Assembly: GCA_001970955.1 (NCBI GenBank)
Contig: MPUH01001108.1
Coordinates: forward strand, 1-23,979
Direction: 5' to 3'
DNA from: Stentor coeruleus
Lineage: Eukaryota > Ciliophora > Heterotrichea > Heterotrichida > Stentoridae
DNA: 23,979 nucleotides
The first letter of the stretch is position 1. Every line of letters starts with the position of its first letter. Positions 1-8,548 of the stretch are shown here, one piece after another. Both the position numbers and the translations under genes were made by a program. The notes beneath the pieces were generated by a model that was not told the DNA's origin, made no database searches, and saw only the letters and a program-made list of their open reading frames with translations.

Positions 1-601
1 GTTTTATAGGATTAGTTATTATAAGGATTAATGAGAAGGTTTTAATTAAAGCATTGAAGATTTAAGTAATGATAATATGTTGTATAAAGTTTTATGCATA
101 TCGAAATTGTTTGGCACTTTTTTTGATATGAGTTTAAAAAAAATAGAGGAAGACTGATTATTAGTGATATATATTAGCAATCAATATTTTATAGTTTTAT
201 AGATGAGGAAAGCGCTGATTGTTTATTGATTACTAACTGAAAGAGATTCTAGTGTAAGAGGTTGATAATTTATGTTCTAGTATTCTATTCTAGAGCACTG
301 CAAGGAAGAGTTGCTGACAAATTTCGCTTGATTGTTTATAGCTTTATTTCTGAATGAGTCAATCAATTAGACTTTTTATGCTGCAAATATATCTTTCGAA
401 AATATAATATAACTTATTAAGAACGAGAAATTGTATAAGTATATAAATACTTTAGATTTTGCCTTTAATTTTGATGTTAGGGTGAAATTAAGATTTAAGA
501 AGATTAAAGATGCCTTTAAAATTGAAGTATCTGAGTGAAAAAATATAAAAAACAAGTAATTTATATTTGATTATACCTTAAAGATACGTAATAATTTTAA
601 A
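1..601. other. AT-rich flank, no convincing gene
   Basis: No gene is supported here. The + strand carries more G than C. One frame (codons in phase with position 241) is open at 253-354 and again at 358-417, separated by a TGA at 355. It reads like protein (for example YSRALQGRVADKFRL) but is bounded by TAG 250 and TAA 418. It may be a scrap of decayed coding sequence. The last 100 bases before 602 would be the 5' flank of the next gene, and I see no recognisable promoter motif. Confidence 0.4.
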
Positions 602-1708
602 ATGGAAGATGCACTTGAAGATTCACATAAAGACAGAGTAGAAGTTCCACTTAAAGATAGAAGTAAAAATTCCCCTGAGGATAGAAAGGAAGATTCACTA
701 GAATATAATATTAAATATTTTTCTGAAGACAAAACGAAAGATCTAATTGAAAAGAGAATTGAAGTCTCACATGAAGATAGAATCAAAGATCCACTTGAAG
801 AGAGAATGAAAACGATTCAAGAACTTGAAGAATTTTCGGAAAATTTTCCAGAAATAGAATTTGGAATTTCTGATGATGAGCTTTGCAGTAAATTGCTTGA
901 CCCAGTAGAAGGACTTTTCCTTTCAGTCTTTTACATTAGTATTAAAAAAAAGGAAAAGTTTTCATATCAAAATTTATACACTTATATTCTGTGTCTGGAA
1001 AATCTGATAGAATATAATTTAGTGTCTCATGAACTAGTAGAATCAGAAATAGAGATTTTATTAAAAAAAGTTTATTTTTTTACATTTCAAGCGATTGAAG
1101 CTGATTTTGAGACTCATATTAATGAAGCTGATAGGTGTATAAAAATTTTCTGCATATTATTGGAGAAGCATCTTGATATTAATGAAGATTTTAATAAAAA
1201 ATTGAGATTCTTAAATGACTTATCACATTGCATTTGGATAATAAATACGATAATAGAAAATGCTTCAAAGCTTAAAAGTAATTTTAAGTATTTTTGCTCT
1301 TGGGAATCGATGACTATTTACAACTTGAAAATGGTTGAAAATTTTAATGATTATCAAGAGATTAATTTCTTTGAATCAACTTGTGTTCTGCTTTCTAATC
1401 ATTTTAACAACTTTTTCAAGGATGCAGAAATATATAATAAAATTAAAGAATTTATGTCTTCAATATTAAAACCTGTTGTATTAAATCAAGCCCTTGACCT
1501 AGCTTCGCAAATCGATAAAAAACTTTTAAGATTACTCATATATAAAATAAAGGAGAATCAAGAAACTCAAGATTTGAAGGTTATACGAAAATTAATTATG
1601 CAAAGTGGCAAGAGCTTAATCAATCAATATGAGCATAACTATAGAAATACTCCGAATCAAACAATTCCTAATATCCAAGAACTTCTTTGCCTTGGGTCCA
1701 GAATGTAG
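602..1708 (+). CDS. Helical protein, probable N-terminal part of a zincin-like family member
   Basis: An ATG-started frame of 368 residues ending in TAG. Residues 1-70 are highly charged and built from a degenerate eight-residue repeat centred on Asp-Arg (for example DRVEVPLK, DRSKNSPE, DRKEDSLE, DRIKDPLE). The remainder looks all-helical with no catalytic motif. The last residues are LCLGSRM, then TAG. The 3' neighbour at 1837-2700 has an HExxH motif and, upstream of it, a stretch resembling the end of this protein: KENQETQDLKVIRKL here against KQDKNTDLRVILEKI there. I infer that this is either the front half of one gene broken at about 1709, or a truncated paralogue lying beside a second truncated copy. 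No function can be assigned from this part alone. Confidence 0.6.
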   Translation: MEDALEDSHKDRVEVPLKDRSKNSPEDRKEDSLEYNIKYFSEDKTKDLIEKRIEVSHEDRIKDPLEERMKTIQELEEFSENFPEIEFGISDDELCSKLLDPVEGLFLSVFYISIKKKEKFSYQNLYTYILCLENLIEYNLVSHELVESEIEILLKKVYFFTFQAIEADFETHINEADRCIKIFCILLEKHLDINEDFNKKLRFLNDLSHCIWIINTIIENASKLKSNFKYFCSWESMTIYNLKMVENFNDYQEINFFESTCVLLSNHFNNFFKDAEIYNKIKEFMSSILKPVVLNQALDLASQIDKKLLRLLIYKIKENQETQDLKVIRKLIMQSGKSLINQYEHNYRNTPNQTIPNIQELLCLGSRM

Positions 1709-1836
1709 TAGGAGAAAAAAAAACTGAGGTGCCACCACAACTAAGTTTTCTTGGCTTAGGCATGTAGGCGACTTAGTAAAAACCTTGGGGATAATATTCC
1801 CACAGGTATCACTGCCGCCTTAGACATAGCCCTTAA
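1709..1836. other. GC-richer hairpin-forming insert between two halves of a gene
   Basis: About 130 bases with roughly 44% G+C, well above the flanks. They contain stops in every + frame and begin just after an A-run (1715-1722). Nested inverted repeats are visible. GGCT 1753-1756 pairs with AGCC 1828-1831. AGGCG 1766-1770 pairs with CGCCT 1816-1820. CCT 1783-1785 pairs with AGG 1804-1806. GGGA 1788-1791 pairs with TCCC 1798-1801 around a TAATAT loop. Coding-like sequence stops at 1708 and resumes after 1836. The composition, structure and position fit an inserted element such as a SINE-like or structured noncoding sequence. No target duplication is clear, so insertion is an inference. Confidence 0.45.
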
Positions 1837-2700
1837 CCAGTTCAAGCGCTGTATAATTTAGTTAAAATCTCACTAGGCAATGGTTTTAAAAAAGCTTTTG
1901 TTTATTACTACAAAAAATATGGTAAGCAAGAAAATTTTAGTCTCTTTTCTCTAATAAGACACATTGATCAACTTCCAGAACAAATACAATATTTTATTGT
2001 AGAAATTCTCGCCAAACTTAAAAATACTGAAGTAAATTGGTTTTATTTCATCATTGAAAAAGTAAAAAGAAATCTGAGGTTTGAAAGCATAAATCAAGAG
2101 TGGGCTACAGATTTTGTACAATTAGCAAGTTCTCCTCCTTATTATAGTATTCTAAACAAGTTTAAACAAGATAAAAATACTGATTTAAGAGTCATACTTG
2201 AAAAAATAACACCAAAAATTGTCTTAATGGAACTACCAGAAAAAGTTTACGGAAGAACCTTCTATAACAATTCAATTGTGTTAAAACTGTTTTTTGAAAC
2301 TGAAGGAAGCAAAGGAGCCACTTTTGTTATTTATTTGCATGAGCTGGCGCATTATTTGCAGAGGTCTCAAAGTGATACAATAGGAGCCAGCGAAAGCCCA
2401 AAGAGTGATAAAAACTTTGGTGTTGAAGAAGGAGGCTATTTAATGGAAAAAGAAATTTTCGGGTCTTGCCTTTACTATATCACTGAAGAGGCTGCTGATT
2501 ATATAGTGAGTATGCAGATAGATCAAGACCATGATCAGTTTTTAAATATTTTTGTAGAGAAAAATAAGCTTATTATAGAAGGCAATGAAATTATTGAAGA
2601 GAAAAAGTATATTAATCTTCACAGATCGAGCAATAGGATTTTATTGGGCGAATGCGGATCAAGGTTTAGCAATATAAGACGAAAGCCTAATAAGCATTAA
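1837..2700 (+). pseudogene. Zincin-like (HExxH) protein, 5' part missing or detached
   Basis: The frame is open from 1837 (after TAA 1834) to TAA 2698, about 287 codons. The first in-frame ATG is at 2227, which would give 157 residues. Upstream codons (for example KKAFVYYYKKYGK, RHIDQLPEQIQYF) look equally coding, so the ATG at 2227 is probably not the original start. HELAH at 2338-2352 is a zinc-metallopeptidase HExxH motif. EEGGYLMEKEIFG, beginning about 2425, could supply a glutamate third zinc ligand, as in gluzincins. The upstream half is helical and resembles the end of the preceding ORF. It could be the back half of a gene started at 602 and interrupted at about 1709, a 5'-truncated paralogue, or a working short protein from 2227. 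Substrate and localisation are unknown. Confidence 0.55.
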
Positions 2701-3420
2701 GCATTGAAGTAATAATGAAGATTAATTAATTAATTTGCATTTTTTTAGATATTCATAAAATTGGAAATAAAATTGATTTTCAAAGAATACTACTAACTTG
2801 TTTTTTATTATATTAGCATAATTACCAAATGCATTGAAATCATATTAATAATTATACAAATATAAACTTCCTTTAAAATTTTAATAGCTTTTTTCTTAAA
2901 ATAAAACCTTTAGCATCCTAATTACGAATACTGCATACCTATATTAATATACTGAATCTACCTAAAAAAGAGATCGTAGGTCCAACAAACCTCGATCAGA
3001 TACGGTTTAAATTATGCCACCCAAATACTAAACTAAATAACAACACCCATATTAAAAAGCCCAAATTTAAATTTCATAAACCTCAAATTTTTCATTAAAC
3101 TCTATATATCCATATTGCAACCTTCCACAATCCTAAAAACAAATCTTTAAAAATCATATCTCAAATATCTCAAAATTAAAAATTTCTATATCATTTTTCA
3201 TACTTATTCATCTTATAATAAAATACATTAATGCCTTTGAATTTTAAACTAACGATTTCTGAGTTGACCATACAGAATTATTCAGGCCCTATCAAGTGCG
3301 CTTTAACATTAATTAATTTTTCTACTACAGTACCTATACCTTGCAAGCCCCTTAATATGGTTAATATAAAAATTGACCCAATGGAATAATTGTATTTAAG
3401 TGTTTTTACTCAATCTTCTG
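2701..3420. other. Intergenic, includes a G-depleted tract
   Basis: No gene is seen on either strand. The notable property is strand asymmetry. Between 3018 and 3232 the + strand has only two G residues (3059 and 3117) while C is common, and 3118-3232 has none. I see no tandem repeat or hairpin that explains this. Confidence 0.5.
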
Positions 3421-4618
3421 AAGCTGGGTGAATAATTATTTTGTTAATGAAATTTTAGATTCGAATTTTAAGTTGTACTAAAGTTCGATAAATTTATAAA
3501 GAGAAAAGAGTCAGTTGAAAGTTAATGGGAGGTGCATTAGAGGACTGTTAAACTTATTGAAGTGTGTATTAGATGTGAAGGACTTGAAAAGTTTGTTAGG
3601 GATATCAAATTGAATATGCTCGATATTGATGATTCTGTTCATACACATGTTAAAATAAATTATGTTTCTAGGATATGCCCTGGGGAAAAAAAAACAAATC
3701 TTTGATGATGACTGAGTAAGAAGGGTTTTCTATATTATTACAAGATGAAGATATGGCTTATGAGTCAAAGACTGGAAAAGAGATGGGTGAGATGGTTAAA
3801 GGAAAGGGTGAGGAAAAAAGAGTAATGGGTTGAAGAAAAATTTTAAGAATAAAGCGCTTGGATCAGGAAAAAGCGATATAAATGCGTTAAAAATCTCTGG
3901 TGAGCATGATAATCCTACATTGCCAGAGAAGGATTTAAAAAAATATTTGAGGAAAGCATAAAATCCAGACAGGAACTTTTATCATCTGTTAATGAAGCAG
4001 CTGATCAACTATAAAACAACTCAAAAATCAAGGGAAGGATCTAGAAAACCCCTTGCAAGTTCTAAATAGCAAGCTCAGCATAGAGGTTCTTGGAGCTAGA
4101 AATTATGCTTGAAGCTCCTGCTGAAGTGCTGAAAATCCAGGATATAAACGATTCAGCTTAATATTTATTAGGGATGCTGTCTAAGATCATATTCACTATA
4201 ATTAATATCTTAAAAGTTGTTGCAGGTTGAGGCTGATGAAGTTAGTGTATGCGACAAAGAATAGAATTCAAATTTCCTTAATGAAGACCATTTAAAGAAC
4301 TTTTGTATTCTTTCTTTGACTATAAGCGATCATTAATTTCATATTGAGCTTCAAGTGTTTAATGATAAAAAAAATTGTCATTTTCTATGATATGAGCCTA
4401 TAGAAATCCCACTAGAGTCAAGGTATTTTAAATTAATCAATGATCTGCAAATGATTAATGCGAACTTGTGCCCTGTTACTGTTGAGAAAAGTTTGGGGGT
4501 GAATCTTTTCATTAAAAAACAGTTTCTAAGGTTTTTTATAACAAAAATAAATCCCATTTTATTATTATTTTTTTGCAGTTATTCGGAAGTCTCTCACTTG
4601 GGAATTTGCTTACCATAA
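3421..4618 (+). pseudogene. Decayed or recoded gene of unknown family
   Basis: Protein-like sequence runs across this stretch in a relay of frames: 3421-3702, 3720-3830, about 3836-3945, 3946-4227 and 4229-4615. Frame changes fall near the A9 run at 3686-3694, at about 3833, at the A-run at about 3938, and at about 4210-4229. Fragments include GLEKFVRDIKLNMLDID, SRQELLSSVNEAADQL, RFLELEIMLEAPAEVLKIQD and YEPIEIPLESRYFKLINDL. The 3' segment is fully open from 4391 to 4615. In-frame stops are TAA at 3433, 3445, 3469, 3523, 3717, 4012, 4063, 4159 and 4334; TAG at 3538, 4042, 4081 and 4262; and TGA only at 3448 and 4388. I do not recognise the family. An ordinary pseudogene is the default reading; sense TAA/TAG is the alternative. 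Confidence 0.45.
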
Positions 4619-5034
4619 TACATTTTACATTAAATATTGATTTATAATTATATGCTATAGGCTTTATCTAAAATTAGACAGGCTTTAAAATGAGCATCAA
4701 AATGCCAAAATCGTAAACTGAATTTTATTCGTAAAATCATTAGTATTGCATATCATGTAAATATAGCAGTTGATATAAATAAAAAATGAATTAAAAAAGC
4801 TCTGAATTCTCAGACTTAAACTTTGAGCTTCAAATATAAAAATATGTATAATAATATCATCAATCCTCTAATATAACTTAAATTATATTAGGTTAGATGC
4901 TAATTGCGAGCCTTGTACGCAAAATTAACTATCTCTAAAAATTGAATAATTACTTACACTGCATCATCATCTTACCTTTAGTTGTTTTTCTTTCTATACA
5001 TCCTCCTCATCTTTTTATAATAATTTTATATACA
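4619..5034. other. Upstream region of the CK1-like kinase
   Basis: AT-rich with no supported gene. The frame of the kinase gene stays open back to about 4942, but the extra 31 residues would start at TTG and show no kinase-family similarity. I therefore treat this stretch as 5' flank. No promoter motif is recognised. Confidence 0.5.
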
Positions 5035-6138
5035 ATGGTTGAATTTAAATCAGACAGATATACTATAGACTCACTCTTAGGTGAAGGAAATTTTGGTTCT
5101 GTGTATAAAGCTTTAGATAAAAAAACAGATAGCTATGTCGCGATAAAAATAGAAAAAAGTCAAAAAATATCTCAAATTAGCATGGAAGTCGAAATTTTAA
5201 GACAAATTACTGGAGAAAAAGGTTTTCCAAAGTTAATTGACTTTGGGAAAAATAATGATAAACCCTATGTTGTTATGACCCTTCTAGGACAGAATTTGCA
5301 AAAAAAGTTTCTGACTATTCGCAAAATTATCTCAGTGGAGACAGTTTTAGATATAGGAATCCAATGCTTTAAAAGGATTAAAACCCTTCATGATTACTAC
5401 TATATACATAGAGATTTAAAACCCCAACAGTTTCTTATTGATGATGACTTTAATGTATTTTTGATTGATTTCGGACTATGTAAGAAATACATGAACAGCA
5501 AACTTATGATACATGTACCGTATAATGATAGCAGACCATTTGTAGGGACTGCAAATTATGCATCTTTAAATACACATTTAGGAATACAGCAAAGCAGAAG
5601 AGACGATTTAGAATCTTTTTGCTATATTATTTCTTACTTGCTGTATGGAAAATTACCATGGATACCTAATGATAAGACAAAATATGATGAAAAAAGCATT
5701 AGAAAAATGAAAACTACTATCGCCCCTTCAAATCTTTTTGCTAGTGCTAGCTTAGTACAGTTTTTTATCTATGTTAAAAGCTTGGCTTTTGAAAAAAATC
5801 CTGATTATCAGTATTTGTTTGACCTTATTAGCCAAGCTTTATTTGAAGTAAAGTCTAGTTCTTTGAGTATATTTATAATAGATGGGTCAACTAATAGCAA
5901 ATCTTCTATTAAGAAGAGAGAGAGAAAATCTAGGAAAAAGACAATTAGCAATAAATTTAAACGAAGTAATTTGTGTAGGTCTTTAGACAATATACAAATT
6001 ACTATTAATAATTCATCTCAGACACAAGTCTGTGATAATTTGCCAGAATTTAAAGATAGAAGAATTTTTAAAAACAATATACTTAGAGCTGCTGAAAGCC
6101 CGGTAGTACAGAAAAGGCTTAATTGCTACGTAATGTAA
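5035..6138 (+). CDS. Casein kinase 1-like Ser/Thr protein kinase with altered catalytic loop
   Basis: The product is 367 residues from the ATG at 5035. That start is chosen because the kinase fold begins at once (YTIDSLLGEGNFGSVYKAL), with the glycine loop at residues 16-21 and the ATP lysine K38 in VAIK. CK1-family hallmarks are clear: DFGLCKKY with D145, the GTANYASLNTHLG segment, and QQSRRDDLES, which corresponds to the CK1 signature around SRRDD(L/M)E. The catalytic loop reads HRDLKPQQF (H125 onward). It keeps the catalytic Asp (D127) and Lys (K129), but Gln132 stands where nearly all active kinases have the metal-binding Asn. The tail after about residue 280 is Ser/Lys/Arg-rich and probably disordered. 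It ends in TAA. A soluble kinase of cytoplasm or nucleus is expected. Whether it is catalytically active is uncertain because of Gln132. Confidence 0.9.
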   Translation: MVEFKSDRYTIDSLLGEGNFGSVYKALDKKTDSYVAIKIEKSQKISQISMEVEILRQITGEKGFPKLIDFGKNNDKPYVVMTLLGQNLQKKFLTIRKIISVETVLDIGIQCFKRIKTLHDYYYIHRDLKPQQFLIDDDFNVFLIDFGLCKKYMNSKLMIHVPYNDSRPFVGTANYASLNTHLGIQQSRRDDLESFCYIISYLLYGKLPWIPNDKTKYDEKSIRKMKTTIAPSNLFASASLVQFFIYVKSLAFEKNPDYQYLFDLISQALFEVKSSSLSIFIIDGSTNSKSSIKKRERKSRKKTISNKFKRSNLCRSLDNIQITINNSSQTQVCDNLPEFKDRRIFKNNILRAAESPVVQKRLNCYVM

Positions 6139-6532
6139 TAAAATAGTAAAATTTTATATTATTTTGATTAAACTGCATTATTTTTGAAGATTACTTTTTG
6201 ATAGTTTAGTATGTTTATAAAATGGGGGTGAATTTATTTATTAATCAGAGAACTTCTGTAGATACTACTCTAATAGTCTCTTAATATTTTTACCTGCATT
6301 TGTCTATATCCAAAATTATTATAAATTCTAATTGAAAATTAGAAAGTGGCAATTCTAAATAATATGAAATTCACTAATTAAATATTTTTTCTTCAAAAGC
6401 TTTTAATTCCTTGAGCATCTAATATAAAATCATCCTCCCTCAACCTGAAAATAATATTAAAATTTTGTTTGTGATAATTTATCTTATTTCTCATACTAGC
6501 CCATAAACTTTAATAAGTGCTGTAATGCTAGA
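6139..6532. other. Intergenic, nothing recognised
   Basis: An AT-rich stretch between the CK1-like gene and the aminopeptidase fossil. I see no ORF, repeat or RNA gene. Coding-like sequence becomes readable only from about 6533. Confidence 0.5.
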
Positions 6533-7245
6533 TTACGATTACGTTATGAACTCACTTACCAGGATGCTGCTTTAAGATCAACAGCCTTATCTGATGCTCA
6601 TTATATTTAAGAATAACCCTATCTAAGCAATAATCCTATGGTGCAATTCTAATAGGATCATTAAAAATATCTGATTAATGCAAATCTATCTGGTTAGATT
6701 TCAAGGGAGCCAAATTATCAAGTGTAACCATCAACAAAGCCTCTGCTGAAATAGTCCATAAAGACTCAATAATATATCTTCCCACTTTAGTCAAAGGTGA
6801 GAACACAATTGAAATAGTTATCTCAAACAAATATTAAGAGACGGACTTAATCTTCATTGCTACAATGATACAGAAAATAATGAAATATACTTGTATACAA
6901 CTTATTCAGCTAATCGTATGCTCCTTTGTTTTGATAACTAGATATCAAAGCAACATGGGATTTAGTAGTTAAAGCACTAAAGTCCTGGAAAGTCATTCAA
7001 GCAAGCGCTTCAAAATAACTGATAATGATAAACGGGAAATGCTAGTAGTCGAAGATTATATAAACGAAGAGCCAACAAAGCTCACATTTTCCAGGCAAAT
7101 ATCGTCTGAATTCATATCTTTATATTTTATATGCAGGAGCTTATTTTGAGCATAGAAATGATGATAATTAAGTAAATATCCTAATAGGTTTGTAGAAATG
7201 CTAGAAAGGTATTTCCATTGGAGTGTTGAAGCCTGTACTAACTAT
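6533..7245 (+). pseudogene. M1 family aminopeptidase fossil, N-terminal region only
   Basis: Recognisable M1 zinc-aminopeptidase N-terminal sequence, broken by frameshifts and stops. The order is LTYQDAALRSTALSDAHY (from about 6551), LRITLSK, SIWLDFKGAKLSSVTIN, IIYLPTLVKGENTIEI, then in another frame YLYTTYSANRMLLCFD (matching the family motif around NRxxPCFDQPD), then in a third frame DIKATWDLVVKALKSWKV, later CxGAYFEHRNDD-like residues, and finally RYFHWSVEACTNY ending at 7245. Frame changes lie near 6607, 6838 and 6936, where one base appears lost in the CFDQPD codons. Stops include TAA 6608, TAA 6631 and TAA 7169. The catalytic GAMEN and HExxH motifs are absent, because similarity ends abruptly at 7245 beside a transposase fossil. 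It cannot encode a functional enzyme. Confidence 0.75.
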
Positions 7246-7760
7246 TAGCTTTTCACGTGGTGGGAAAATCACATGAAATATAGGACCCTATACATAGAGT
7301 TTTCTGCATATTAGCCATTAAATAAATGGATATGTTCATTCGATGAACCTCAGGAATTCATTCGTTGAGGGGCAGAAAGTATTTCCACCATCAGATGGGA
7401 AATAGACCTAGCAATAAACTATCAATAGATGAATCTTTGATAGGATACAAAGGGAGTTGTAAATTAAAGCAATATTTCCCAATGAAACTGAAAAAATGGG
7501 GATTTAAAGCATTCTTGCTCTGTGAAGTATTACTGGTTACTGCATCAAAGTTGTTTTGAAGATTACCAGGATACTTAGATTAGATATAATTTTTAGAGTT
7601 TAAGAAGGCTGGGCATTCATAGGTTTTGGTGGAGTTTTTATGTTAGTGTTTTATACTAACTCACCACTAGAGTTGCTAATGAAGGTAAACATAAATCTTG
7701 AGTTGTAAAACAAGTCACTTGAATCACATCCGACTTTAAGAAAAAATAAAAAAAGGCCAT
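7246..7760 (+). mobile_element. piggyBac-like transposase fossil
   Basis: Decayed transposase of the piggyBac (DDE_Tnp_1_7) type. The best stretch, 7405-7535, reads LSIDESLIGYKGSCKLKQYF followed by PMKLKKWGFKAFLLCE. This is the region of the first catalytic Asp (codon 7428) and the K-W-G segment typical of the family. Upstream, in another frame, NSFVEGQKVFPPSDG joins it by a frameshift near 7405. Downstream, FYTNSPLELLMK (from about 7649) matches the FYTSPPL region next to the second catalytic Asp, but that Asp is not visible. The family's long N-terminal region is largely missing. The boundary with the aminopeptidase fossil is at TTAG 7245-7248, and piggyBac elements typically use TTAA-like targets. 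A matching terminal repeat at the far side was not found. Confidence 0.65.
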
Positions 7761-8215
7761 TCAGATACTAGAAGACTTGCCTAATTATACTGTGAATCTG
7801 CTTACCCAGTAGCAGAAACCAAAGGTAAGATATGGAAATGATATTTGTAGAAAAGGAGAAAAATTCAGCAGATACAAAAGAGAAAGTATTATGTGTGAGT
7901 TTAGCATTGGTAGAAAAATGAGCTTATGAATTAATACTGGCAGCAATTCTAAGATATTTTTTTTAAAGCTACTGCTGAAAGGGATAAAGAGTTTATTTTG
8001 ATTTTGTGAGTCTTATTCCAGATTATTTGGATGAAGGGTGGAATATAGTAAAAACTTAATGAGATAATAGGAAAATTTCCAGAGAGTAAATTTGAGATTT
8101 CTAGGAATTTCAAAGAGACAGTTGATATAATAAATAAAATCCAAACAGATAAAGTTTGTTCACAGAAATGTATTGATTCAAAAGTTAATCTGTAGTTAGG
8201 CTATGATTGTTCAAA
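7761..8215 (+). pseudogene. Decayed coding sequence, unassigned
   Basis: Protein-like fragments appear in shifting frames: ILEDLPNYTVNLLTQ then a TAG then QKPKVRYGNDICRKGEKF (about 7770-7870), AYELILAAILRYF (about 7922-7965), FVSLIPDYLDEGWNIVKT (about 8002-8055), and FPESKFEISRNFKETVDI (about 8074-8130). TAA, TAG and TGA interrupt them. They may be the tail of the piggyBac fossil or a different gene, and I recognise no family. Confidence 0.35.
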
Positions 8216-8548
8216 AAATATATTTTTATATTATTTATATGTTGATGAAATTTTATTTATATAACTATTCCAAGTGATAAATATTATAATCAAATTCTAT
8301 AGTAAATCTTTAAATGAAGATAAGTTTTATATACATTTTAAATTCCTAAAATTAGCTTTCCAATATTTGAAAAAATAAAGTCCCCAAATCCTCCACCATT
8401 ATTCTAATAAATAATACTTTATGTTCGCATAAAATATACTCCTAATAAATCTTCGTATAAAATACTATTTTTAAGAGAGCAACTACTCACACTAAGTAAA
8501 AAGTCTCCACTTGTCCAGATTTCTTCCATTTTTTTGGTGAATAATAAA
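8216..8548. other. Upstream region of the aspartic protease gene
   Basis: AT-rich sequence with no supported gene. It presumably contains the promoter of the protease gene, but no motif is recognisable. The frame stays open five codons upstream of the chosen ATG, to a TTG at 8534, which I reject as the start because the signal peptide begins at the ATG. Confidence 0.45.

Noticed and set aside
1741..1855. A tRNA or tRNA-derived gene in the GC-rich insert (TGGCTTAG resembles an A box and GTTCAAGC a B box)
   Set aside because: The box matches are incomplete, there is no cloverleaf with a plausible acceptor and anticodon arm, and the T-arm stem does not pair. I kept it only as a structured insert of unknown type.
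4942..5034. A 31-residue hydrophobic N-terminal extension of the CK1-like kinase
   Set aside because: It would begin at TTG, has no match to kinase structure, and a normal ATG at 5035 starts right at the kinase fold.
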